Shown here in pieces: positions 17,625 through 25,563 of a stretch of DNA of 57,194 bases. The stretch lies in NCBI GenBank assembly GCA_963974475.1, contig CAXBCR010000023.1, positions 1 to 57,194 on the forward strand, in the 5' to 3' direction. Every line of letters begins with the position of its first letter. Within the stretch, counting starts at the first letter, position 1. The position numbers were made by a program, and so were the translations under genes. Below the pieces are notes generated by a model. It did not search any database, had not been told where the DNA came from, and saw only the letters and a program-made list of their open reading frames with translations. Origin of the DNA: CAJXZP01 sp963974475 (GTDB lineage: Bacteria; Bacteroidota; Bacteroidia; Flavobacteriales_G; Salibacteraceae).

Positions 17625-17682
17625 CCATTAATGTAATTAATATAGTACAATATTTTTTTTTCGAACTAGAAATCTAATGGGT

Positions 17683-17812
17683 TTGGTGTTCACCTCGTTT
17701 AATCAAAGAAACATTTGTAACTCCTACGGATTACAGATATGCGTTTTTAGGATAATTAGATTCTAATTAATTTATTGGAAGCCTTCTCAATTAGTTTTGA
17801 GGAGGCTTTTTT
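17683..17812 (+). repeat. Right copy of 130-bp direct repeat (pruA tail fragment + terminator)
   Basis: Exact copy of 15131-15260. It includes 24 codons of pruA with the stop at 17753-17755, no longer joined to a gene, and the terminator hairpin at 17779-17812. The lack of any mismatch means the duplication is recent or kept alike by recombination. Bases 17813-17860 after it show nothing. Confidence 0.97.
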
Positions 17813-17860
17813 ATGCAACCATTTTCGTTTTAATTAGGGTCATTAAAGGCGTGAAAAGCA

Positions 17861-18538
17861 CTACCTGTTTTGAAATTTATCTGCACTTTCTTTATCCAAT
17901 GCTATTAGCCGAACAGATTCTATCAAGAAAAATAGGGTTATTTCCTCTTTATTCAAATGGTCTAAAGATAGCTTGTACGTTAAATCATTATTTATTTGAT
18001 TTTTAATTTTCCCCTTTACCGATTTGTCATTGATTTTTATATCATAAAATACAGTAACCCCTTTATCCTTTATTTCACCTGTCACGTTGTATTTAGGTGA
18101 TTTCAAATTAAACGTTGCTTTAGTATGTGCTAGGTTCAGTTTTATACCGCCAGTAATCGAACTATTTAAAAAATCTACATTCCATTTGTAATTCTCTCCA
18201 GCTAACGGAATTTTCATTTCACCCGTAATTGGTTTCCCATCAAAGGTCAATTCAAAAACCGTTTTCAATTCTTTTGTATGAATAATTCCATTTAAAGATA
18301 ACGCTTTCCCCGTAATATCCACTTGATACTTGGTCATGGACATATTAGGTTTCAATACCCCGGAAATAGGAATATCCTTATATACCATATTATTAAACTT
18401 AATCGTAATAGCATTTAATTCGACTTTTCCTTCAATGCTATCATTGGATTGGTTAACCGAGGTGGTATCTTGTGCTGAAAGGTTAAGGCCAAATAAACCT
18501 AATATAAGTGCTATAAAAAAGGTAGTGAATTTTTGCAT
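17861..18538 (-). CDS. Secreted protein of unknown function
   Basis: About 225 residues from the ATG at 18538, which begins a standard signal peptide (MQKFTTFFIALILGLFGLNLSAQ); an upstream ATG at 18562 would add 8 residues. The mature protein has repeated beta-like stretches ending in GxI or GxM (GVLKP, GEMKI, GGIKL, GEIKD, GKIKN), which suggests a small beta sheet or barrel-like surface protein. I do not recognise a family. It stands alone beyond the right-hand pruA repeat. Confidence 0.65.
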   Translation of the reverse strand: MQKFTTFFIALILGLFGLNLSAQDTTSVNQSNDSIEGKVELNAITIKFNNMVYKDIPISGVLKPNMSMTKYQVDITGKALSLNGIIHTKELKTVFELTFDGKPITGEMKIPLAGENYKWNVDFLNSSITGGIKLNLAHTKATFNLKSPKYNVTGEIKDKGVTVFYDIKINDKSVKGKIKNQINNDLTYKLSLDHLNKEEITLFFLIESVRLIALDKESADKFQNR

Positions 18539-18628
18539 ACTATTTTTTTGAATTAATTTCATTATTTATTTCTGCAAAAATGCACCATTTATTCCTTTAT
18601 CCTTTCGATTTTACTGTTGTTAAATTGA

Positions 18629-18662
18629 CCATTCCTCCACAACTTTCGTTATGGAGGAATGG
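18629..18662 (-). terminator. Hairpin downstream of the CotH operon
   Basis: Perfect 11-bp inverted repeat CCATTCCTCCA/TGGAGGAATGG with a 12-base loop, 49 bases past the CotH stop. No clear T tract follows on the minus strand, so it may be a processing or weak termination site rather than a strong terminator. Confidence 0.45.
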
Positions 18663-18710
18663 CTAAACAACGAAAAATGCAACTCTAATTATCCGCTTTG
18701 AATTTATTTA

Positions 18711-20120
18711 TTACTTCAAGTAACTATTTGCTGCAATACTTCTTGAACCGCAATGTGACGTAATAGTAGAAACAGCACTTGTGTAACTTCCAGTTCCAGT
18801 AAGAAACGTATAATCTGCTAATTCTGAAGTAGCTGATGAAGAAATTAGCATATCATATCCAGCATATTGGCCACTCATTTTAGAAGGTAAGAATGCTCCT
18901 TCTATAAACTCTTTAATGTACGCATCGTAAATAGCTCTATATTCTGGAACATCTACAATAAATGAGATTATTGGCCAATCACTACTCACCTCAGACATTT
19001 CAAATGACAACGGACCATTCATACCACCGGATTGAAAAGCCTCATTATTATCCCATACAACCCATTTTATTAAACCATCGGCTGGATCGTGGTACAAATA
19101 GTAATTATGAGTCATATTGCCATAAGTATCCCAATTTTGGATGGTGTTATTTGCAGCTAAATACCTCAAAAATCCATCTACATCAAAAACAGATTCTAAA
19201 TTGGTTTTCCATGTTTCTACATCTGTAGTACGATTACTTGCGTGTAACACGTCATACATTTCTTGAATATCGCTCCAATCCGCTAATTCTTCATTGGTTT
19301 TTTTCTCAAAATCATCTAATGTAAAACCAGTAGCACTAAACTTTGCTCCATCACCATCTGGCTTGTAACAATTACCACTATTACTACCAAAAACATCATC
19401 TAACATAGTATCAAAAACCACTTCCATCATGGTATACAATCCAAAATAAACGGGGCCAGAACCGTAATCAACATACACTTCATAAAAAGCAGAACGAGAA
19501 ACAGGAACACCAAATTCTTTGAATAGGTCGGATGCGGCCTTTTCGCGCATAAACGACTGATCATTAAAATTACTACTTAGCGAAATATCTTTAAATCCGT
19601 AAAATCGTTGATTGGTTATTTCTGGAAAATCGTTTTCAAATTCATCAAATTTCAAACGCAAAGGTAATTTACCAATACCCTGGCTATAAGATGATGACAA
19701 GCTTGAATTCCCTTTATATCTTACCCCAACATCATACCATTGTTTTCCATTATAAAAAAAGTCTGCCGCTACATAGACCGGAGTTACGTCTGAAAAAGTG
19801 GTCGTCCCACCTGGGCCACCACCTCCGGGTCCACCGCCTTGGCCTCCACCAGAAGAACCTAAAATATCGGCCAAATCAGTCTGCATGGTTTGGTATTCAT
19901 CTGCGGTAAGAACGATATCAATTCTATTTACTTTGTTTTGATTGAAAACCTCTACGTAATTTGGAGGCACCATGTTAGAGTGTGTTGAAGTCGTCCAATC
20001 AGCTAATCCTTCACCAGCTATTGTTTCATCTGCAACAAAAACTTCTTTTCTGCACGATACCATTGCTCCAACGGCAACAATACCTAGCCCGGCAATTAAA
20101 GTGTTTTTTAAGTTTGTCAT
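18711..20120 (-). CDS. CotH kinase-family lipoprotein
   Basis: A 469-residue lipoprotein (lipobox MVSC, Cys23) with a CotH-kinase fold. Recognisable blocks are VGVRYKGNSS (substrate-side loop), LPLRLKFDEF, SRSAFYEVYVD, FGLYTMMEVV (kinase lysine/glutamate region), DVDGFLRYLAANN and WVVWDNNEAF (metal-binding DN). CotH proteins are atypical kinases that phosphorylate surface or secreted proteins. A glycine-rich insert sits at 91-105 (GGGQGGGPGG...). It is the last gene of an operon with VTC, DUF4956 and DUF2490 proteins, a recurring set in bacteria. The start ATG (20118-20120) lies 4 bases after the DUF2490 stop. Confidence 0.88.
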   Translation of the reverse strand: MTNLKNTLIAGLGIVAVGAMVSCRKEVFVADETIAGEGLADWTTSTHSNMVPPNYVEVFNQNKVNRIDIVLTADEYQTMQTDLADILGSSGGGQGGGPGGGGPGGTTTFSDVTPVYVAADFFYNGKQWYDVGVRYKGNSSLSSSYSQGIGKLPLRLKFDEFENDFPEITNQRFYGFKDISLSSNFNDQSFMREKAASDLFKEFGVPVSRSAFYEVYVDYGSGPVYFGLYTMMEVVFDTMLDDVFGSNSGNCYKPDGDGAKFSATGFTLDDFEKKTNEELADWSDIQEMYDVLHASNRTTDVETWKTNLESVFDVDGFLRYLAANNTIQNWDTYGNMTHNYYLYHDPADGLIKWVVWDNNEAFQSGGMNGPLSFEMSEVSSDWPIISFIVDVPEYRAIYDAYIKEFIEGAFLPSKMSGQYAGYDMLISSSATSELADYTFLTGTGSYTSAVSTITSHCGSRSIAANSYLK

Positions 20121-20124
20121 GTCT

Positions 20125-20841
20125 TTATCTTTTTAAAGTGTACGTGTATTTTATTCTTAAAATATGAGTTGTTTTAGGGTAATAGGATGATATTTCATTT
20201 TCTAATCGATAAAACACCCCAATTTTGCCGTAATTTTTGGTCTTATAATTTGTACCAATAGTTAACCTATAGTCACTAAACCCGTTACTATATCCGTTTT
20301 TCTCGTACTTATTAAAAATTTCACCCGATAAAACAGGGTCCAATTTCCAATTTTTAATATTGTATGTTACCGAAGCTTTTAAACGGAAGTATTGTAAATT
20401 AACATCTCCTTCCCCGGCTGAAACGCCAATTTCATTTTTGTTCTGGTACCGAAATCGGTATTTTATTGTGAATCGGTCCACCTTATGTTTATACGATGCA
20501 TCCAAATGGTATCGGAAATAATGTTCATTTCCTTGAACCGCCCCCGCATTATCATTTTTGTTTATGTAGCGTAATCCAGCCCCTATTTCCATTCCTTTAA
20601 ACAATTGGTAACCACCGGTTAATTCAGTAAAAAAACCTTTTAGTTCGGAAGAATTTTTATCCAATCTCAATTGACCTTGAAGTCCGAAAGTCAACTTTTT
20701 GTTGGGTTTAAATTTAACCTTTGCAGAGGTCCATGTTTCAAAATCACGTACTTCAATGTATTCGCCACTTTGGGCAACAGTAACCTTTAACAATACGGTG
20801 AAGGCAACGAATAATCCTATTATTTTTAATATAGTTCTCAT
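20125..20841 (-). CDS. DUF2490-type outer-membrane beta-barrel protein
   Basis: A 238-residue protein with signal peptide (to about TVAQS). It shows alternating beta strands with aromatic ends throughout (WTSAKVKFKPNKKLTFGLQGQLRL, YKHKVDRFTIKYRFRYQ, ILRIKYTYTLKR), which fits a small outer-membrane barrel of the DUF2490 kind. It probably places the CotH system in, or anchors it to, the outer membrane. It begins 4 bases after the DUF4956 gene and ends 4 bases before CotH. Confidence 0.75.
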   Translation of the reverse strand: MRTILKIIGLFVAFTVLLKVTVAQSGEYIEVRDFETWTSAKVKFKPNKKLTFGLQGQLRLDKNSSELKGFFTELTGGYQLFKGMEIGAGLRYINKNDNAGAVQGNEHYFRYHLDASYKHKVDRFTIKYRFRYQNKNEIGVSAGEGDVNLQYFRLKASVTYNIKNWKLDPVLSGEIFNKYEKNGYSNGFSDYRLTIGTNYKTKNYGKIGVFYRLENEISSYYPKTTHILRIKYTYTLKR

Positions 20842-20845
20842 ACAA

Positions 20846-21451
20846 TTACTTGGATTGGTTATAATAATGAATAGTGACTTTGGCGGTGTCTTTTAAGAAA
20901 TCAACATCCCCTACTTCTGCCTTGTTAATACTAATTCCGGTTCTATCTTCTAAATCTGCGATAAGTAAATTATAATTCTCCGGTTTAATGTTTTGTATTT
21001 GTTCGTAAACAATCACCTTGGTAAGCTCTTGTTTTAATTGCCATACGTATTCTAATGTAGCGGTAGAGCCAATAATTACCATGTTAGCTAAGAAAATCTC
21101 AGAGTAACTCATTTTTTTGTTTACCAAAGCATTCATTACAGAAACTCCGATAACTACAAACAAATAAGTCATTTCTTTAATTCCAATAGGATCTGTACGG
21201 TACCTAATAATACCGAAAATGGCAAAAAGACCGAGTGCCATTCCTAAATCTAGCTCAAATTTTTTCATGGTAAAGCATAAGAAAAATACAATTATGCTAA
21301 TCATGTAGTACGTAAACAAGTAATCCTTACGCTTGGTTGATTTATAATATAAAAACCGGATGATTATGGTTAGTACAACGATGTTGATACCAAACCTAAA
21401 TATCATTTTGTATAAATCGTTATCGAAAACGGGTATCCCTAAAAACTCCAT
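20846..21451 (-). CDS. DUF4956 membrane protein
   Basis: A 201-residue inner-membrane protein with about four transmembrane segments (roughly 16-34, 45-61, 70-82, 93-111) and a soluble C-terminal ferredoxin-like domain (150-200). The conserved GLFAIFGIIRYRTDPIGIKEMTYLFVVI block is the hallmark of DUF4956. The family regularly neighbours VTC-domain and CotH proteins, as here. Its biochemical role is unknown. The ATG lies directly after the VTC stop (1 base between). Confidence 0.87.
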   Translation of the reverse strand: MEFLGIPVFDNDLYKMIFRFGINIVVLTIIIRFLYYKSTKRKDYLFTYYMISIIVFFLCFTMKKFELDLGMALGLFAIFGIIRYRTDPIGIKEMTYLFVVIGVSVMNALVNKKMSYSEIFLANMVIIGSTATLEYVWQLKQELTKVIVYEQIQNIKPENYNLLIADLEDRTGISINKAEVGDVDFLKDTAKVTIHYYNQSK

Positions 21452-21452
21452 A

Positions 21453-22205
21453 TTATGCTGCTATTATTTTATTAATATATCTTACTTTTCTCTTGAAGGC
21501 ATTGTATTTAATGTCTTCGTATAAACTTACCATACCCATACAGTACTTACTCATACTGTATGGGTTAAAGCCAAAATGGTTTAAGCTCTTCACAATGGCC
21601 GACTGTCTATTAAAACGTTCTTGTTTTAGCTCAATCACCACCAGTTCTTCAAACTTTTTTGACTTCCCATCGTTCGTAAATGTTAAACCTATATCTATGG
21701 TTACCCGCTCTTGGTTTTCAATACTTACTAGGGTAACCCGATTAAACTTATTGATTAATGTGGGTTCCAATTTGAAATTTTGGTCCGTTGTTTTTTTGAT
21801 GAAATCTGTGGATACTTTAGACAAATGAGGTTCAAAACCAGAAATTGCGATTCTTTTCTTATTGGTAATACCCTTCCCATTCTTTTGTTTGATTTCTAAA
21901 AAGAACAAATCTGATTCTACATAATTTCGAATTCTAATTTTTGTTCTGTTTACTCGTCCATTATGATGGTCATGATAAAACTTGGTATCGAGCGTATCAA
22001 AATACATCGAAGAGTAGGTCATTAATCGGTCTTCGTTAATCTCTAAAACCCAATAGACACTGCCAACTTCTTTTAAAATGGCGGTGAGCTGTGACATGGG
22101 AACAATAAATTTGGTATCCGTTCTTTTCATCAACGAAACCGCATCCATTTCTTTAAGCGATATTGGCGCTAAAGAATTGATATGATTTTTAAAATTTGAA
22201 TCCAT
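21453..22205 (-). CDS. VTC-domain (polyphosphate polymerase-like) protein
   Basis: A 250-residue cytoplasmic protein of the VTC/CYTH triphosphate-tunnel type. Expected charged strands are present: KRTDTKF (27-33), YFDT, RTKIRIRNY, FLEIKQKNGKGI and VVIELKQER, which line the tunnel that holds ATP and the growing polyphosphate chain. In yeast Vtc4 this domain makes polyphosphate; bacterial members next to DUF4956 and CotH are less understood. It is the first gene of the four-gene operon and is divergent from the two-component genes at 22394. Confidence 0.87.
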   Translation of the reverse strand: MDSNFKNHINSLAPISLKEMDAVSLMKRTDTKFIVPMSQLTAILKEVGSVYWVLEINEDRLMTYSSMYFDTLDTKFYHDHHNGRVNRTKIRIRNYVESDLFFLEIKQKNGKGITNKKRIAISGFEPHLSKVSTDFIKKTTDQNFKLEPTLINKFNRVTLVSIENQERVTIDIGLTFTNDGKSKKFEELVVIELKQERFNRQSAIVKSLNHFGFNPYSMSKYCMGMVSLYEDIKYNAFKRKVRYINKIIAA

Positions 22206-22224
22206 AATACTGACTTTACAAAGT

Positions 22225-22232
22225 CAAAAGTA
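22225..22232 (-). promoter_or_regulatory. -7 box of the VTC-CotH operon
   Basis: TACTTTTG on the minus strand fits TAnnTTTG, 19 bases before the VTC start. The remaining 160 bases up to the divergent kinase gene would hold shared control sites; no clear LytTR-type direct repeat was identified by eye. Confidence 0.5.
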
Positions 22233-22393
22233 CAAGTGGTATTTTGTTAAGGAGACATCAAAAATGAAGCTTTCAGCGAAACGCAAGAAGTTTTAAGTGA
22301 AACTAGAACCTTTACCGGTTAAGTGTTATTATTAGTCTTTCCGCACCCTATTAATAGTACATTGGATGAATATTAAATGCTTTAATTTGCAGT

Positions 22394-23479
22394 ATGAATA
22401 AATTACAAAGGGTTTCTGCACAAGCCTTTATTTGGCTGGTATTTTCCATATTGCTGTGGAATTCAGGGGATAACTCAAGTCCACCGATTTTAAATGAACT
22501 ATTCAAACTTGTTATTCAAATTGGGATAATAGGTAGCGCAGTCTACTTTATTGCTCCCCAATTATTCTTAAAAAGAAAGCCCTTTTTATTCCTAGTGGCT
22601 TCTGTTTCAGTAATTATTATCGGAACTTTAATTGCTCTCGTTGTTATAAATAATCCAGGTTTACACCCTGCTTCAATAGACAATGGAGGGAGCTTCGCAC
22701 CAGAATTTGGACCACCACCAAACGGAGAGTTTCCCCATGGAGGTGGCGGCCCTCCAAGAGGTCATTTACCATCACCGTTTTGGAATTTTTTGTTACTATT
22801 TGGAACCACTTATTCCATCGCAATATTTTTGGAATCCATGTCTTTTGCCTCTAAAAAAGAAGAGGAAACCATCCGTAATAAGGCAGAACATGTGCAAACA
22901 GAACTGAAACTTTTAAAATCTCAGATTAACCCTCACTTTTTATTCAATTCGCTAAATAACATCTACGCCTTGTCTGTAATGGATTCCGATAAAACGCAGC
23001 AGAGTATTAGCTATTTGTCTGATATGTTGCGGTATGTATTATATGAATGTGAACAACCATTGGTTCCCATAAAAAAAGAAATTGACTACATTAACAACTA
23101 CCTAAAATTATTCTCTTTAAAAAGTAGCCAACCCTATTCTATTACCACAAAGTTTGACGTAGAAAACCCACACTTTCTAGTAGCGCCTATGTTGTTAATT
23201 CCGTTTGTAGAAAATGCCTTAAAACATGGAAACATTGAACAACGCAAAGATAGTTTCATTAATATCTCCATAACATCTGCTCCCAATGAGATTGTGTATA
23301 TTGTTGAAAACAGTTTTGATTCTGAAAAGAAACAGAAGGATGAAACCGGGGGAATTGGCTTGAAAAACGTTCAGAAACGGTTATCCATTTTATATGCAGA
23401 TGGGTATTTGTTAGAAGTAGATAACACCGATAATTCCTATAAAATCCAACTCATACTTAAGCAGAAAAGCCATGTATAA
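22394..23479 (+). CDS. LytS/YehU-type sensor histidine kinase
   Basis: A 361-residue kinase with four transmembrane segments (about 10-22, 36-54, 63-84, 129-147). The sensor loop between the last two (86-128) is rich in Pro, Gly and His (GPPPNGEFPHGGGGPPRGH). The His_kinase domain follows: phospho-acceptor His181 in INPHFLFNSLNN, the N box FVENALKHG and a G box in GGIGLKNVQKRL. It phosphorylates the LytTR regulator encoded next, whose start lies 8 bases inside this gene. The pair is divergent from the VTC-CotH operon and may control it. Confidence 0.9.
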   Translation: MNKLQRVSAQAFIWLVFSILLWNSGDNSSPPILNELFKLVIQIGIIGSAVYFIAPQLFLKRKPFLFLVASVSVIIIGTLIALVVINNPGLHPASIDNGGSFAPEFGPPPNGEFPHGGGGPPRGHLPSPFWNFLLLFGTTYSIAIFLESMSFASKKEEETIRNKAEHVQTELKLLKSQINPHFLFNSLNNIYALSVMDSDKTQQSISYLSDMLRYVLYECEQPLVPIKKEIDYINNYLKLFSLKSSQPYSITTKFDVENPHFLVAPMLLIPFVENALKHGNIEQRKDSFINISITSAPNEIVYIVENSFDSEKKQKDETGGIGLKNVQKRLSILYADGYLLEVDNTDNSYKIQLILKQKSHV

Positions 23480-24143
23480 ATGTATTATAATAGATGATGA
23501 AGAATTAGCTAGAGGACTAATTGCTAACTATGTAGGTCGTTTAGATTTCTTAGAGGTTGTGGGGGCTTTTGAAAGTCCTATTCAGGCCATCAACACCCTT
23601 AAAAGTGAGGCTATTGACTTGGTGTTTTTAGATATTCAAATGCCGGAAATTAAAGGAACTGATTTTGCCAAAATGATTAACTCCAATACGCGCATCATTT
23701 TTACTACCGCATATTCTGAATATGCGTTGGAAGGTTTCGAGTTAAATGCATTAGATTATTTATTAAAACCCATCACATTTACACGGTTTCTTGCAGCGGT
23801 TAGTAAATTGAAATCCGTTACTACCACTACGGATAACGAAGCGTTTATTACCGTTAAAAGTGGATACGATTTACATAAAATTAAGTTTGAAGATATCATT
23901 TACATCGAAAGCGATAGTGAGTATGTAAATTTTCACACCTCCGGTAAAAAGGTCATGAGTCATAACTCCTTAAAATCTTTGGAAAGCCAATTGCCAACTG
24001 GTACATTCATAAGGGTTCACCGTTCGTTTATTGTCAACAAAAACAAGGTTTCTAGCTTAAAAGGAAAATCTATTACTGTAGGTGAAACACAAATTCCAAT
24101 AAGTGCTACCTATACTGAGGTGGTTAAAGAACTATTTAGGTAA
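23472..24143 (+). CDS. LytTR-family response regulator
   Basis: A 223-residue regulator. The receiver domain (1-115) has the acidic pocket DDEE (8-11), phospho-acceptor Asp54 in LVFLDIQMPE, the Thr switch in FTTAYSEYA and Lys in LLKPI. The LytTR DNA-binding domain follows (about 120-222: FEDIIYIESDSEYVNF, GTFIRVHRSFIVN). Members bind pairs of short direct repeats and activate envelope genes. It overlaps the kinase gene, so the two are made together. The nearest plausible target is the divergent VTC-CotH operon. Confidence 0.93.
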   Translation: MYKCIIIDDEELARGLIANYVGRLDFLEVVGAFESPIQAINTLKSEAIDLVFLDIQMPEIKGTDFAKMINSNTRIIFTTAYSEYALEGFELNALDYLLKPITFTRFLAAVSKLKSVTTTTDNEAFITVKSGYDLHKIKFEDIIYIESDSEYVNFHTSGKKVMSHNSLKSLESQLPTGTFIRVHRSFIVNKNKVSSLKGKSITVGETQIPISATYTEVVKELFR

Positions 24144-24306
24144 ATACCATGATTAAATAGATTTTTTTCAAATAAACAAGGCTACATTTTTTCATAAAGC
24201 TTACTAACTGTATTTTACCTTGGATATAATTTTCAATAATTATATCATTAGGCAGATTGAACAACCAGATTAGAAGTACCAAATGGTAATTGTTGAAATT
24301 TTCACT

Positions 24307-24314
24307 TAAATTTG
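24307..24314 (+). promoter_or_regulatory. -7 box before the gene at 24336
   Basis: TAAATTTG fits the TAnnTTTG consensus, 21 bases before the ATG at 24336. It also argues against reading the gene from an upstream TTG at 24312, which overlaps the box. Confidence 0.5.
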
Positions 24315-24335
24315 TGTCATCCCAAATACTATAAT

Positions 24336-25055
24336 ATGACATATTTAAAAACCAACAAAAATCTTTTTCATAAAGCCATTATACTATTCATTTGTTGCAA
24401 TTCTTATTCCTTACTTGCACAAAAGGATACGTCAATTATTCAGCATTTAGAGATTCACACAAATCCACTAACCTTTGGATATTATAATCCCAGCTATAGA
24501 TTGGGTGTGGAATATGTAAAAAATCAATTAGGATATGTCGTAGAATATGGATTCGGAAATACAGCATTAAATGGGTATCGATTTAATGCTACTGAGGGTA
24601 AGCAGGGAAACCAATACCTTTATAACAATATCCGTCTAGAGTTTAAATATTACCTAAAAAAGCTAAAACAAGGTAGAAACGTATATGTTTCTAGTGAGTT
24701 ATTTTTAATGCAGGTGACTGATGTGATATACAATAGTTATTATGTTCCGGTAAGCAAGGATTCCTATACAGAATATTCATTTACGAAAGCTGATTTTTTG
24801 CATCAAAAATATGGTGTAAACCTTAAAATAGGTGGAAAAAGGATTATTAAAAACCGTATTATTATGGACGGATATATGGGCGTTGGAATTGTTAAATACG
24901 TTGTGGATTATTCAAATATTGAAAATCAAAAACCATCCGAACCCACGGTTACAGATGGATTCCCATTTTTTCCTAATTATTCAAAAGAGACAAATAGCAT
25001 AAAGCTAGATTTTATTATTGGGTTGAAATTAGGATACATCCTTTGGAAAAATTAG
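24336..25055 (+). CDS. Exported protein, probable outer-membrane barrel
   Basis: A 239-residue protein from the ATG at 24336. A signal peptide (FHKAIILFICCNSYSLLAQ) is followed by strand-rich sequence with aromatic girdles (LGVEYVKNQLGYVVEYGFG, IRLEFKYYLKKL, NVYVSSELFLMQ, LDFIIGLKLGYILWKN). The final LKLGYILWKN resembles the closing strand of an outer-membrane barrel. There is no family I can name with confidence. It is a single gene with its own promoter box. Confidence 0.65.
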   Translation: MTYLKTNKNLFHKAIILFICCNSYSLLAQKDTSIIQHLEIHTNPLTFGYYNPSYRLGVEYVKNQLGYVVEYGFGNTALNGYRFNATEGKQGNQYLYNNIRLEFKYYLKKLKQGRNVYVSSELFLMQVTDVIYNSYYVPVSKDSYTEYSFTKADFLHQKYGVNLKIGGKRIIKNRIIMDGYMGVGIVKYVVDYSNIENQKPSEPTVTDGFPFFPNYSKETNSIKLDFIIGLKLGYILWKN

Positions 25056-25124
25056 TCATTATTATGAAACCATAAGCACCTTCCAAGGTGACCATTTTGT
25101 ATCCCTCCATTCTTTAATAGCACT

Positions 25125-25132
25125 TACCTTTG
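25125..25132 (+). promoter_or_regulatory. -7 box of arfB, leaving almost no leader
   Basis: TACCTTTG fits TAnnTTTG and ends 7 bases before the arfB ATG at 25140. Transcription would then start within a few bases of the start codon, giving a leaderless or nearly leaderless mRNA. A TTTG at 25096-25099 is too far upstream for a good -33 match. Confidence 0.45.
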
Positions 25133-25139
25133 CACCCTT

Positions 25140-25544
25140 ATGTCATTTCAAGAATCCATAAATAAAGAATTCATATTCAAAACTAGTCGTAGTTCAGGCC
25201 CCGGTGGTCAGCATGTAAATAAAACATCCTCCAAAGTAGAAGTCATTTTCGATTTGGGGTCCACTACCCTTTTTTCGGAAGAAGAAAAAGAACGCTTATT
25301 GCAAAAGTTAACGACCTATTTGGATTCGAAAGGCGCTATTCATGTAGTTTGCCAAAGTTCTCGCTCTCAATTAAAAAACAAGAAAACGGCCATTCAGAAC
25401 CTTATTCAACTCATTGAAAATGCTTTGATTATTCCTAAAAAACGAAAACCTTCCAAACCGTCTAAAGGGGTCATTGAGCGCAGGTTAAAACAAAAGAAAA
25501 TACGCTCAGACACCAAGAAAAATCGTGGCAAAATTGATTTTTGA
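25140..25544 (+). CDS. arfB: Peptidyl-tRNA hydrolase ArfB (ribosome rescue)
   Basis: A 134-residue class-I release-factor-like protein. The catalytic GGQ (22-24, in SSGPGGQHVNKT) hydrolyses peptidyl-tRNA. The decoding domains of true release factors are absent, and the basic C-terminal tail (about 100-134, KKRKPSKPSKG... KKNRGKIDF) is the part that enters the empty mRNA channel of stalled ribosomes in ArfB/YaeJ. Length is typical. It is a single gene, convergent with the NADH dehydrogenase. Confidence 0.92.
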   Translation: MSFQESINKEFIFKTSRSSGPGGQHVNKTSSKVEVIFDLGSTTLFSEEEKERLLQKLTTYLDSKGAIHVVCQSSRSQLKNKKTAIQNLIQLIENALIIPKKRKPSKPSKGVIERRLKQKKIRSDTKKNRGKIDF

Positions 25545-25563
25545 TTAATTTAGTTTATCGCAC

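Larger units (their letters stand above)
15261..17682 (-). mobile_element. 2.4-kb restriction-modification-like insert at the pruA 3' end
   Basis: The stretch between the two 130-bp repeats holds four minus-strand genes: HipB-like regulator, truncated C5-methyltransferase, HNH endonuclease and HpaII-like restriction enzyme C-terminus. Genes on both sides are ordinary chromosomal ones. Flanking direct repeats of a gene's 3' end are what is left when an element integrates there and copies the target. There is no integrase, transposase or terminal inverted repeat inside. Long target duplications around restriction-modification genes are known from other bacteria and fit this pattern. That it moved as a unit is an inference; the repeats themselves are plain. 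Confidence 0.7.

Noticed and set aside
15261..17682. Integrative conjugative element or prophage
   Set aside because: No integrase, relaxase, phage gene or transposase is present in the insert; only the flanking repeats point to mobility.
24136..24342. 68-codon minus-strand frame between the response regulator and the barrel gene
   Set aside because: No recognisable domain; A/T-rich spacer composition and it overlaps the promoter of the gene at 24336.
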